From assembly GCA_902479065.1 (NCBI GenBank), contig CABSNM010000004.1, forward strand, positions 54,819 to 118,818: a stretch of DNA of 64,000 nt, read 5' to 3'. Positions 7,493-15,784 of the stretch are shown in pieces (position 1 is the stretch's first letter; the number at the start of each line of letters is the position of its first letter). Source of the DNA: an uncultured Collinsella sp. (GTDB lineage Bacteria; Actinomycetota; Coriobacteriia; Coriobacteriales; Coriobacteriaceae). The notes beneath the pieces are model-generated. The model was not told where the DNA came from and did no database searches. It saw nothing but the letters and a program-made list of their open reading frames with translations. A program made the translations under genes and the position numbers.

Positions 7493-9793
7493 ATGTTCGC
7501 TGCCGCCATCTCGCTCGTCGGTCTTGCGGCGACCGTCTACCTTGTCTTGCGCGAGGCCAAGGCCATTCGCGCTCAGTCGGGCACCGTTGCCAAGGGCGCC
7601 TTCGCCTGGAGCGTCGCCTTTGGCCTGTTCCAGCTCTTTTTGACCGTCTGGGGCGCTATTGGCCTCGTCGCGCAGAACGAGCCGCTCGCCTTCGTGATGC
7701 TCATCCTGACCAACGCCATCCTCACCGGCTGCGCTTGGGCCAGCATCGCCCGCGACCGCATCGCCCCGCGCGTCTTTGCGTTCGCCGGGCCCGACGCCCC
7801 CGCCCCCACCGGCAAGCTCGCCCGCCTGCGCGGAGCCTTTGTGGGTCGCCCGCTCGTCGCCGCCGTCTTGTGCCTGCTGCTCGCCGGCGTCTTTGCGCTG
7901 CTGGGCATGGAGGTCTCGTCCAACCACGACTTTACCTGGGTCTACCCCCTGTGCATCCTGCTCGAGTGGGCCATCATCACCACGCTCATGGTCGGCCTGT
8001 TCTTCCTGTTCCAGCGCCACGGCGCAGCCCCCGCGGTCTTGGCCTTTGCCCTCTTTGTCCTGGGCATTGCCGAGTTCTTCGTCATCACGTTTAAATCCAT
8101 GCCCATCCAGCCGGGCGACCTTTCGGCCATCTCCACCGCCGCCGCGGTCGCCGGCACCGGCTACACCTTCTCGATCTCGCTGTTCTGCGTGCTGTCCATG
8201 GGCTTTACCGCCATCGCCATGCTGCTGTGCGAGTACGCCGGCCTGGTGGCACCGCACCGTCAGAAGGGCGCCGCCAACGCCAAGCGCATGCTGCTCACCA
8301 ACCTGCTCGTCGCCGTGCTGTGCCTGGGCGGTGTGACCGCACACGTCACGCTCATCGACTACTACAACACCCTCGGCATCACCGTCTACACCTGGCGCCC
8401 GCTCGAGAGCTACTGGCGCGAGGGCTACCTGCCCGCTTTCATTAGCGCAGCGCAGTCCATCAAGCCGCCCAAACCCGCCGACTACTCCGTCGACGATGCC
8501 AAGGCCACGCTCAAAAAGTACGCCAAGGCCTATGACAAATCCGACGCGGCTAAGAGCGATGAGCGCGCCGCCGCAAAGGAGCAGTTCGACAGCGAGAAGC
8601 CCACGGTCATCGCCATCATGAACGAGACCTTCTCGGATCTGTCGATCTACCAGAACATGCGCGCCGGCTACGAGGGCCCGCAGTACTTTAAGAACCTGTC
8701 CAACTGCCTCAGCCGCGGCAAGCTCTACGTGAGCGCCTACGGCGGCGGTACCGCCAATACCGAGTTTGAGTTTATGACCGGCAACTCCATGGCCAACCTG
8801 GGCTCGGGCGTGTACCCCTACACCATCTACAACATGGAAACGACCGGGAACCTGGCAGAACAGTTCAAATCGCTCGGCTATTCCACCACGGCCATGCACC
8901 CCAACCACGCGACCAACTGGAACCGCGAGAACGTCTACAAGGACTTTGGCTTTGACCGGTTCCTGTCCATCAACGACTTCCAGGGAGCCGACACTCTGCG
9001 CGGTATGGTGACCGACCAGGCGACCTATGACAAGATTCTTGAGCTGCTCGACCAGAACGCCGATCCGCAGTTTATCTTCGACGTGACCATGCAGAACCAC
9101 TCGGGCTACGACACGGGCCTGCTGCCGGTCGACAAGCAGATGCACCTGAACATCGACACGACCGACCTGGACACCAAGACCGTCGAGGACGGCACGTTGT
9201 CCGATGTCGACGAGTACGTCTCGTGCATCGAGCAGTCCGACCAGGCGCTTCGCTACTTCCTCAACGCCTTGAGCAAACTCGACCGCAAGGTGGTCGTGGT
9301 GTTCTGGGGCGATCACCAGCCGTTCTTCCCGTCCAAGTTCAACGACAAGTGGTTTACCGGCGAGGACGACGCCACGCATCAAGAGCGCCTGTGGCAGACT
9401 GACTACATCATCTGGGCCAACTACGACGTTGCCGGCTGCGACCAGACGAGTGAGGTCGACGACCTGTCCACCAACTACCTGTCCACGCAACTCATGCAGC
9501 TGATCGGTGCCCCGCTGACCGACTACCAGAAGGCGCACATGACGCTGCGCGAGTCGCTGCCCGCCATCAACTCGGTGGGCTACGAGGACGCCAGCCTGCG
9601 CTGGGCACTCTCCTCCAACGTCACCGGTGACGACGCCGCCGCAGCAGCCGCCACCAAGGCGCGCGAGGATTACGCCAAGATGCAGTACTACGAGATGTTC
9701 CGCGACGGCAAGAACGTCTATACGGAGCACTTCCAGACCGAGGCCAACGAGACCGACCCCAACCTGGCGCCGGGTACGACCAAGATCAAGTAG
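7493..9793 (+). CDS. LtaS-like membrane phosphoglycerol transferase / sulfatase-fold enzyme
   Basis: 766 residues. The N-terminal half (about 1-300) has several hydrophobic helices and the C-terminal half is an extracellular sulfatase-fold domain (about 370-700). Motifs seen: NETFSD (metal-binding Glu), GGGTANTEFEFMTGNS (Thr expected to be the nucleophile by analogy with LtaS), HPNHATNW, MQNHSGYD and FWGDHQPFFP (Asp-His metal ligands). Family members add glycerol-phosphate to glycolipid or wall polymers; the exact polymer is not inferable. ATG 7493 is chosen because GAGGAG lies 7 nt upstream; an in-frame GTG at 7478 overlaps that site. A terminator lies at 10005, after a large hairpin element. 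Confidence 0.9.
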   Translation: MFAAAISLVGLAATVYLVLREAKAIRAQSGTVAKGAFAWSVAFGLFQLFLTVWGAIGLVAQNEPLAFVMLILTNAILTGCAWASIARDRIAPRVFAFAGPDAPAPTGKLARLRGAFVGRPLVAAVLCLLLAGVFALLGMEVSSNHDFTWVYPLCILLEWAIITTLMVGLFFLFQRHGAAPAVLAFALFVLGIAEFFVITFKSMPIQPGDLSAISTAAAVAGTGYTFSISLFCVLSMGFTAIAMLLCEYAGLVAPHRQKGAANAKRMLLTNLLVAVLCLGGVTAHVTLIDYYNTLGITVYTWRPLESYWREGYLPAFISAAQSIKPPKPADYSVDDAKATLKKYAKAYDKSDAAKSDERAAAKEQFDSEKPTVIAIMNETFSDLSIYQNMRAGYEGPQYFKNLSNCLSRGKLYVSAYGGGTANTEFEFMTGNSMANLGSGVYPYTIYNMETTGNLAEQFKSLGYSTTAMHPNHATNWNRENVYKDFGFDRFLSINDFQGADTLRGMVTDQATYDKILELLDQNADPQFIFDVTMQNHSGYDTGLLPVDKQMHLNIDTTDLDTKTVEDGTLSDVDEYVSCIEQSDQALRYFLNALSKLDRKVVVVFWGDHQPFFPSKFNDKWFTGEDDATHQERLWQTDYIIWANYDVAGCDQTSEVDDLSTNYLSTQLMQLIGAPLTDYQKAHMTLRESLPAINSVGYEDASLRWALSSNVTGDDAAAAAATKAREDYAKMQYYEMFRDGKNVYTEHFQTEANETDPNLAPGTTKIK

Positions 9794-9820
9794 CGACTAG
9801 CTGCGAGTTCATAACTGAAA

Positions 9821-9950
9821 CGTCTGTCCGGGCGGAGGCATATAAGGTTCCCTGCTCGGACAGTCCTGCGCAAGACGGAGGCCACATTAAGTGGCCTCCT
9901 TTGCGTGCGGAACTCGCGATGAACCTTATATGCCTCCGCCCGGACAGACG
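9821..9950 (+). repeat. Large variable-arm hairpin element E, copy 1
   Basis: Perfect 30-bp arms (9821-9850 and 9921-9950) enclose a 70-nt core. The core carries AGTCCTGCGCAAGACG, an inner 9-bp stem GGAGGCCAC-attaa-GTGGCCTCC, then TTTGCGTGCGGAACTCGCG. The same core occurs at 14965-15033 (reverse strand) and 53279-53347 with unrelated but again self-complementary arms. Confidence 0.9.
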
Positions 9951-10004
9951 CCCTGTTGTTGGAGCGCGGCTTGTCATAGGGGTATCCGCAACATATATAA
10001 GTTG

Positions 10005-10029
10005 AAGGCCACGTCATGTGGCTTTTTTT
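10005..10029 (+). terminator. Rho-independent terminator after the LtaS-like gene
   Basis: GCCAC-gtcat-GTGGC followed by seven T (10023-10029), in plus orientation, about 210 nt after the stop at 9793 and just past element E copy 1. Confidence 0.8.
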
Positions 10030-10035
10030 GCATCC

Positions 10036-10205
10036 GGAAACCGTGTCCCAGAATTCACGTCCGGAACGGGATGCAGTTTCCGCTTGGGACCTGATTGGGA
10101 AAGTGTGTCCCACTATTCAGCTGGATTCCGGGATGTATTTTCCGGTTGAGGCTCGTTGGGAAAGTGCGTCCCGGTCTGGGCGCTAATTGTGGGATGCAGT
10201 TTCCG
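10036..10205. repeat. 62-bp tandem hairpin repeat, array 1
   Basis: GGGATGCAGTTTCC-type boxes start at 10068, 10130 and 10191 (spacing 62 and 61). Each is followed after about 14 nt by an inverted box such as GGGAAAGTGCGTCCC. Every unit can fold into a roughly 15-bp hairpin. Same family as the array at 14498, on the other side of the large wall-protein gene. Confidence 0.85.
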
Positions 10206-10228
10206 CTTGCGGAGTCTCCACTCAACAG

Positions 10229-10252
10229 AAAACCCGGGTGGCCGGGTTTTTG
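10229..10252 (-). terminator. Terminator-like hairpin of the wall-protein gene
   Basis: On the minus strand AACCCGG-ccac-CCGGGTT with T-rich sequence after it, 26-49 nt downstream of the stop at 10278. Confidence 0.65.
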
Positions 10253-10277
10253 GGTTGTCGATATGTTCGACTGGCTA

Positions 10278-13200
10278 CTAGTGGGTCTTGCGGCGCTTGA
10301 TCAGCATGATGAGGGCTATCACTACGAGCGTTGCTCCCGCTGCTGCTGCGGTGGCGACTAGGGCGAATGTTTGGTCGCCGGTGTTTGCGAGGTTCTTCGC
10401 TGTGGTCGTAGTCTTGACCTTGGTGTCGGTCTTAGCTCCGTTGTCGGACTTGGGCTTGTCCGGGTTCGTCGGGGTCTCAGGAGTCTCGGGGTCCTTTGAG
10501 CCTTCGGAATCGGTTGGGCCGGCGGTGTTTACCAGCGTATGGTCCAGGAACTTCTTGGCGCCCGCACTTGTCTGTGAGAACAGGCGGCGCGTGCGGATCG
10601 GGGTGGCGTTCACCGTTGTGGGCGCCGTCTCCTCGGCCTCGATATTCACGAGCGTCGTGCCGGTGTCGAGGCCCACGTCGTTGTATCCCACGTGGCAGCA
10701 ATACTGCGCACCGTCATCGTCTGCGGTCAGGTCAATCTCGAGCTTTGAGGCCGTTCCAGCCGCGAGGTTGCCATCGGCACCCACGAGCTTAAACTCTGTC
10801 TCGCCGCGGCCCTTGCGGTACCACATATAGGTCGGTGCCAGCCCTGTTTCGCTATCGTCGGCACCGAGTCGCTTCACATGGCCAATCGCCGAGAGCGTCA
10901 GGTGGCTTCCCGCCGCGCGCTCAACCGAAGAGTCGTATCCAAGATCCGACCCCTCCGCAGCATCCGCCGCAGGTCCGCTCACGGTCATCGTCATGCCATC
11001 GGGCATGGTCTTGACCGTGATGATTGCCGAGCGAATACCTGTTTCGGTCGTGGATCCATTCTTAACGGCGGCGATGGCGAATCGATACTCCGTATTGGGC
11101 TGCAGCCCATCCCACTTGAGCGAGGTCTGCGTGTTGTCGGCAATCTTCCAGCTATTGACGACCGCATCCGCCGCATTGCTCTGCAGCATGCCCACGCCGT
11201 AGCTAAAGCCACTCTTGTTTGCGAGTACATCGTCCCAGCTAAACGTAACGCTGGTCGAATCGACGGCGTTTGCCGTAAAGCCCGTCACGGCCGGCGCGTC
11301 GGGCATCTCGACGTCCTTAACGTCATAGCCCACGATCCAGAACTGGTCGGTGTCCTTGGTGCCGAGCTTGTCGCCCGAGTCTGCCTCGAACTTGTCGACA
11401 TCCACCGCGTTGACGCCCAGACGCCACACAAAACCGTACTTGCCCTGCGCGGCCTCGGGCAGGTTGTCGACGGTGCCGCCGTATTCGGTCGATTCACTCG
11501 AGGAGTTACCCGTAGTAAAGCCGGCGTTGGCACCAAAGCACAGGCCGCCAAACAACTCGTGCTTTGCGAGCTTCGCGCCCATGACAACGCTGCCGTTCAG
11601 CGTCAAGCCGAGCTCGAGCTCCTGCTCCTTGCCCTCCTCGACTTCGATGGTCTGCTCAATGCTCGCCCCCGACTGCGCGGCGGCGCCGTTAAACCCATCG
11701 TGCGTGTAGGCGCGCGTTACGCCAGGCTTGCCCAGGCCAAAGGAATCCCCAACGGGAGTCTCGCCGTTGAGCGTCGTTTGATAGGTTCCGGGTTCTCCCG
11801 ACCGGTTGGTCAAAAAGTAGCTGAGCGGCGTCATATTGTGCTGTTTGGCAATGCGGTCATAGGCCTCGCCATTAACGACCGAGGTCTGCGCGCCGAGCGA
11901 CACGGGCGCCGCCATCACGCCCTTGCCACCAGTTTCCTCATTTTCGATCTCATACTCGTAATAGACCATCGGAATCGTGTAGAGCACGGCCTTGTCACCC
12001 TCGCCGGCATGCGACTCATAGCTTACGCTTGCGCTGACCGTGCGCTCGCTCCGGTAGTCATAGCATCCCTCGGCGGCAAAATCGACTGAAGCATTCATCG
12101 CGACCAGGGGCGGACCGGTCTGCACCTCGACGGCAACGCCCAACTCGGCGCCAATGGTATAGCCCTGGGATGTCCCCGTGCCCTTTTCCTCTCCGTATGA
12201 CGTGCCGCCCAACACCAGATAGCCGTATGCCTGCTCCAGATCCTCAACATAGGGTGCATCCTGCAGCACGGCAAGCACGCGCGGGTTGGTATAGACCTTG
12301 TAGCGGTCCTTGTACGTGATCTTGACGCTGTCGTTGTCGACATCGGGCAGCGCGAGCGAGATAAATGTGCCGTAGGTAGTGCCGCGACGGTTGCTCTCGC
12401 TAATCACCTGCTCCTCGCCGCGGCGCACCTTTCCGTTCTCGTCGAGCGAAAAATGCGAGGCGGTCATCCAATAGTAGTCATCGTTCTTGCGCAGGTCCTC
12501 GTCGCGGTGCTTGCCCACCACGGCGATAAAGCTCTCGTTATAGCGGTCCGAACCCGAGACGCTGCCCGCCTTGACGTCGCTGATCCACACCTGTTCTATA
12601 CCCTTGTGGTCATGCTTGTTGCTGCTGTTGTATTGCTGACCGCTCATGCTCATGGTTCCGACCATGGACCCCAAGCCCTGAGCCCCGCTCTGTGCCGTGT
12701 TGCAGGCAAAGTCGCGGAACACATCGCCGCCCACGAGCACCTCGTCAACCGCCAGCTGCTCGGACAGGCCGTCAAGGTTGGCAGTGGCAAGGGCAATAGG
12801 CGCCAAGGTGCACGGATAGCGCTTATCCTGAGCGCTATCCTTCCATGCGCTGTTGGGCACATGCATCAGCCCATAGGAGGCGAGGAGCCCGTCTCTGTAT
12901 TCCTTACAATCGGAAAGCTTGAACTCGCCAGACTCCGAGTCAAAATACGCGTAGCGGTACAGCGCGCCGTACAGCCCCTTGCTGCCGTCAGAAGCGCCGT
13001 AATCAAAAGCGCTGCGTTGCCAGTCATAGCCCGCAAGAATAAGGCCCGTGACGGTTTCACCCGTCTTCTTTCCTTCTTCATCGTAGGCGGCAAACGTGCC
13101 GAACGTCGCATTCGCAGCGACCATGGTCTTGCCGTTCGCGGAGAGGGAGATTGCGCCCGCGTCGCCCAGAGCATCGACATGGACGAGCGCACCCTTGGAT

Positions 13201-14366
13201 GCATCCCACGAAAACAGCTCGCAATGCGTCGACTTATCAATATTCTTCTTGCCGTAGGGTGCCGAGACCACGATGGCGAGGTCATCGCAAAAATCGCGAT
13301 CGAGGTCGCCGGCCGCTAGCGAAACGACAGGAGCTGGCTGAAGCTGCGTCCAGGAGTCGTTCCCGCCCTTGTTGTGCGTGGTGTAGTCCGCGGCGTTACC
13401 GGCATCGATCTTGACGACGCTTTGCTTCCAGTTGCCGCCCTCCAAGTCATACATGTCGACTACAGCCTTGCGCACGCCGTTCTCGTCGACATAGCAGCCC
13501 GCGTAGACAAAAAGCTCGTCGACGCCGTCGCCATCGACATCGCCCGCCTCGACATCAAAGACGGCGTCGTGCTCTTGCAGGTAACCGGCATCCAGGTACT
13601 TAAAACGGCCTTCGTACATCATATTAGTGTTGACCGTCACCGGCAGGTGTGTGTCGAGAGTGCGCGTACGCCCGTTGCTAAACGAGTAGAGGACCAGCTC
13701 AACCTTTCCGGCGTATGACTTGCCGTCAATCGTCGTGGAGGAACTGTCGCCGTAGGCACGGAACTCGGCAACGCGGCTCTTTTTGCCCGTGCTGGCGTCG
13801 CTGCAGAACTCAACACTCGTGGCGTGAATGCCCGAGAAACCGTTGTTGTCGTTGGCGAGTACTGTTGAGGACTCATTGTTGCTTAGGTACGACCAGGTGC
13901 CGCCACCGTAGTCGCTATGCTTGTAGAGATCGCTGTTCGTATCGAAGTTGTTGACGTTTTGCCAGAACTTTGCGGCGCCCCACACACTTCCATAGCCATC
14001 GGTGAGTTTGCTGCTGCCGCCAATGTCACCGCGCTCGACGTTCTCGAGCTTGTCGCGCAGAGTGTAGCGATTGCCATGGCTACCGTTAGCTGCCATATAG
14101 ACCTCGCTGCGCGTGGCAAACGTCGTGGGGGTATCAGTGGAATAGGGGCCAACGGTATCGGCCGGAATGTCCTCGCTCGTGCCCAGACCCAGGGCTTGAT
14201 AATCCTGCTCGGTCATATCGGTGATTGCGGGCGCGTCTGCCGCCTGGGCAACCTGGGGCGTGGCCGTGAAGCAGGCGACGCTCGTGGCGATCAACGCAGC
14301 AAGCGCCGCCGTCCCAACAAGCGGGATTTTCGACAGCCTACGGATACGGGGGTGTGGAACGTACAT
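10278..14366 (-). CDS. Large cell-wall-anchored protein with FG-GAP-like and fibronectin III parts
   Basis: 1,362 residues, exported and wall-anchored. The signal peptide covers about 1-45 (RIRR, hydrophobic core, then AQA-AD cleavage). Around 240-380 are FG-GAP/VCBS-like calcium-loop motifs (DVDGDGVDELFVYAG; DLDRDFCDDLAIV), suggesting a beta-propeller-like part. Near 1040-1140 a fibronectin type III domain (TSVTFSWDD ... LQPNTEYRFAIAAVKNG) is followed by an Ig-like stretch. The C-terminus has a Pro/Glu/Lys/Thr-rich wall spacer, an LANTGD sorting motif, a hydrophobic helix and RRKTH. ATG 14366 is chosen (GCGAGG upstream) over ATG 14402, which has no ribosome-binding site. The middle about 650 residues are unrecognised. 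Adhesion or host-surface binding is plausible but unproven. Confidence 0.88.
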   Translation of the reverse strand: MYVPHPRIRRLSKIPLVGTAALAALIATSVACFTATPQVAQAADAPAITDMTEQDYQALGLGTSEDIPADTVGPYSTDTPTTFATRSEVYMAANGSHGNRYTLRDKLENVERGDIGGSSKLTDGYGSVWGAAKFWQNVNNFDTNSDLYKHSDYGGGTWSYLSNNESSTVLANDNNGFSGIHATSVEFCSDASTGKKSRVAEFRAYGDSSSTTIDGKSYAGKVELVLYSFSNGRTRTLDTHLPVTVNTNMMYEGRFKYLDAGYLQEHDAVFDVEAGDVDGDGVDELFVYAGCYVDENGVRKAVVDMYDLEGGNWKQSVVKIDAGNAADYTTHNKGGNDSWTQLQPAPVVSLAAGDLDRDFCDDLAIVVSAPYGKKNIDKSTHCELFSWDASKGALVHVDALGDAGAISLSANGKTMVAANATFGTFAAYDEEGKKTGETVTGLILAGYDWQRSAFDYGASDGSKGLYGALYRYAYFDSESGEFKLSDCKEYRDGLLASYGLMHVPNSAWKDSAQDKRYPCTLAPIALATANLDGLSEQLAVDEVLVGGDVFRDFACNTAQSGAQGLGSMVGTMSMSGQQYNSSNKHDHKGIEQVWISDVKAGSVSGSDRYNESFIAVVGKHRDEDLRKNDDYYWMTASHFSLDENGKVRRGEEQVISESNRRGTTYGTFISLALPDVDNDSVKITYKDRYKVYTNPRVLAVLQDAPYVEDLEQAYGYLVLGGTSYGEEKGTGTSQGYTIGAELGVAVEVQTGPPLVAMNASVDFAAEGCYDYRSERTVSASVSYESHAGEGDKAVLYTIPMVYYEYEIENEETGGKGVMAAPVSLGAQTSVVNGEAYDRIAKQHNMTPLSYFLTNRSGEPGTYQTTLNGETPVGDSFGLGKPGVTRAYTHDGFNGAAAQSGASIEQTIEVEEGKEQELELGLTLNGSVVMGAKLAKHELFGGLCFGANAGFTTGNSSSESTEYGGTVDNLPEAAQGKYGFVWRLGVNAVDVDKFEADSGDKLGTKDTDQFWIVGYDVKDVEMPDAPAVTGFTANAVDSTSVTFSWDDVLANKSGFSYGVGMLQSNAADAVVNSWKIADNTQTSLKWDGLQPNTEYRFAIAAVKNGSTTETGIRSAIITVKTMPDGMTMTVSGPAADAAEGSDLGYDSSVERAAGSHLTLSAIGHVKRLGADDSETGLAPTYMWYRKGRGETEFKLVGADGNLAAGTASKLEIDLTADDDGAQYCCHVGYNDVGLDTGTTLVNIEAEETAPTTVNATPIRTRRLFSQTSAGAKKFLDHTLVNTAGPTDSEGSKDPETPETPTNPDKPKSDNGAKTDTKVKTTTTAKNLANTGDQTFALVATAAAAGATLVVIALIMLIKRRKTH

Positions 14367-14435
14367 GAGGGACCTCGCTTTATTCGAGTGGAGTGGACTC
14401 ATTTTTGCAAATGATACATCCGATGCCCGATATCA

Positions 14436-14478
14436 CGTGTCTCATTTTCGCCAACGGCGTGTCTCATTTTTGAGAATC
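14436..14478. promoter_or_regulatory. Direct repeat upstream of the wall-protein gene
   Basis: GTGTCTCATTTT occurs twice, near 14438 and 14459 (about 21 bp apart, two helical turns). The second copy continues into CTCATTTTTGAG. It is 75-110 nt upstream of the chosen start at 14366, so it could be a regulator site; no regulator is identified. Confidence 0.35.
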
Positions 14479-14497
14479 CGAGATGCCGCGGAAATCT

Positions 14498-14875
14498 TAT
14501 CCCAGCTCAAAGGCCATTTCTGGGATGTATTTTCCCCTTAGACCCTCAACCGGAAACCGCATCCCACTTTGAGCGCAAATTCCGGGATGCATTTTCCGCT
14601 TGAGCCTCATTGGGAAACGGCGTCCCACTTTGAGGGCTGATTGTGGGATGCATTTTCCGGTTTTGCTCTCATTGGGAAAATGCATCCCGTTTCTTGACCG
14701 AATAATGGGACGCAATTTCCCGTTGGAGCGCCTTTGGGAAAGTGTGTCCCACTTCGACCGCCCAGAGTGGGATGCACTTTCCGCAAAGCACCTCAACGGG
14801 AAACTACGTCCCATTCCAAAGGCAAATTCCGGGACGCATTTTTCGAAAGCCTGCCCATCCGGAAAGCCCGTCCCA
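14498..14875. repeat. 62-bp tandem hairpin repeat, array 2
   Basis: Six boxes of the form GGGA(T/C)GCATTTTCC start at 14522, 14584, 14645, 14707, 14769 and 14831 (period 61-62). Each is followed after 14-16 nt by an inverted partner such as GGGAAACGGCGTCCC, then an 18-nt spacer. A half unit precedes them at 14498. Boxes are conserved; the spacers vary but are not random (many start ACTTTGA or ACTTCGA). It lies in the gap of about 740 nt between the wall-protein and flavodoxin genes, in which I see no gene. Confidence 0.9.
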
Positions 14876-14933
14876 CTTTGGACGCATCCGGGCACGGAAC
14901 CATCGACCTATCAGGCCTCCCATCAATAAAGAG

Positions 14934-15064
14934 GCGTCCTCCCGGACGGCGGGGCACGAAGTTCATCGCGAGTTCCGCACGCAAAGAAGGCCACTTAATG
15001 TGGCCTTCGTCTTGCGCAGGACTGTAGAGCAGGGAACTTCGTGCCCCGACGCCCGGGAGGACGC
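14934..15064 (-). repeat. Large variable-arm hairpin element E, copy 2
   Basis: 31-nt arms (14934-14964 and 15034-15064, two mismatches) enclose a 69-nt core that is the reverse complement of the core at 9851. The inner stem is GAAGGCCAC-attaa-GTGGCCTTC on the minus strand. It lies directly downstream of the flavodoxin gene and in its orientation. Confidence 0.9.
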
Positions 15065-15105
15065 TTCATTTAGAAAGATGGACCGACCGCCGTCAGCGAT
15101 GGGAG

Positions 15106-15657
15106 CTACTCCCCCAGCACGGCCTTCTTGGCGGCTTCAGCCATGTTGTCCAGATCTTCCTTGGTGGGATGGTCCTTTGCGGCAACCCAGTTGTCGAGCA
15201 GCATCTTATAGCGCGCGTTTTCGGGTTCTTGCTCAAGCATCGCCTCATAGCGCTGCTTGACCGCGGGGCCCATCTTGCCCTGGCACATCGCCCAGCCCGC
15301 AAGCTCGGCATCCCCAGCCAAATTAGAAGTTACGCGATCAATAATCTGCTGGTAATAGCTCTGGTCGGCGCCAAAACCGCAGGTGCCAAACAGGAAGACG
15401 CGCTTGCCGTGCAAGGCGGAGAGCAACGTCGCGACCGAAGGCGTGCACGCGCCCTTGTCGCACCAAAAACCGACGAGCACCGTGTCGGCCGCGCAGGCGC
15501 CCTGCGCCTCGAGCGCAACCTGATCTGCATCCGCATCGTCGCTCAACGCCGCGGCATGGACAAACTCAACACCCGCAGCCTGCAGAGCGCGCTTGATCGC
15601 GCCCGAAACCATCCTGGTATTACCGCTCTTGCTGTTAACCACCAAAGAGCACGTCAT
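15106..15657 (-). CDS. Flavodoxin-family protein
   Basis: 183 residues, flavodoxin-like fold. SKSGNTRMV near the N-terminus matches the FMN-phosphate loop (S/T-x-S/T-G-N-T). FLFGTCGFGADQSYYQ fits the second flavin-contact region. ATG 15657 is chosen, with GAGG about 9 nt upstream; an in-frame GTG lies two codons earlier. Longer than minimal flavodoxins through a C-terminal helical tail (about 145-183). It is likely an electron carrier or flavin-dependent reductase; the partner is unknown. Monocistronic by spacing, with hairpin element E downstream. Confidence 0.82.
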   Translation of the reverse strand: MTCSLVVNSKSGNTRMVSGAIKRALQAAGVEFVHAAALSDDADADQVALEAQGACAADTVLVGFWCDKGACTPSVATLLSALHGKRVFLFGTCGFGADQSYYQQIIDRVTSNLAGDAELAGWAMCQGKMGPAVKQRYEAMLEQEPENARYKMLLDNWVAAKDHPTKEDLDNMAEAAKKAVLGE

Positions 15658-15784
15658 AGTCACGTTGCCTCGTTTCCCCCAAAACTAAAGCCACTAATGC
15701 AATTTATTAGATGAATATCTTAGTACTAACGTGACAGATGTAAACCACCGTCTGTCGATTGATTAATTTGCCCCACGGGCTTGC

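Noticed and set aside
7301..9730. 809-codon minus-strand open frame opposite the LtaS-like gene
   Set aside because: No recognisable domains, Gly/Val/His-rich shadow of a well-conserved enzyme on the plus strand.
14498..14875. CRISPR array
   Set aside because: The period is regular, but units are inverted half-boxes with 14- and 18-nt partly similar spacers, not identical repeats with unique 30-40 nt spacers, and no cas gene is near.
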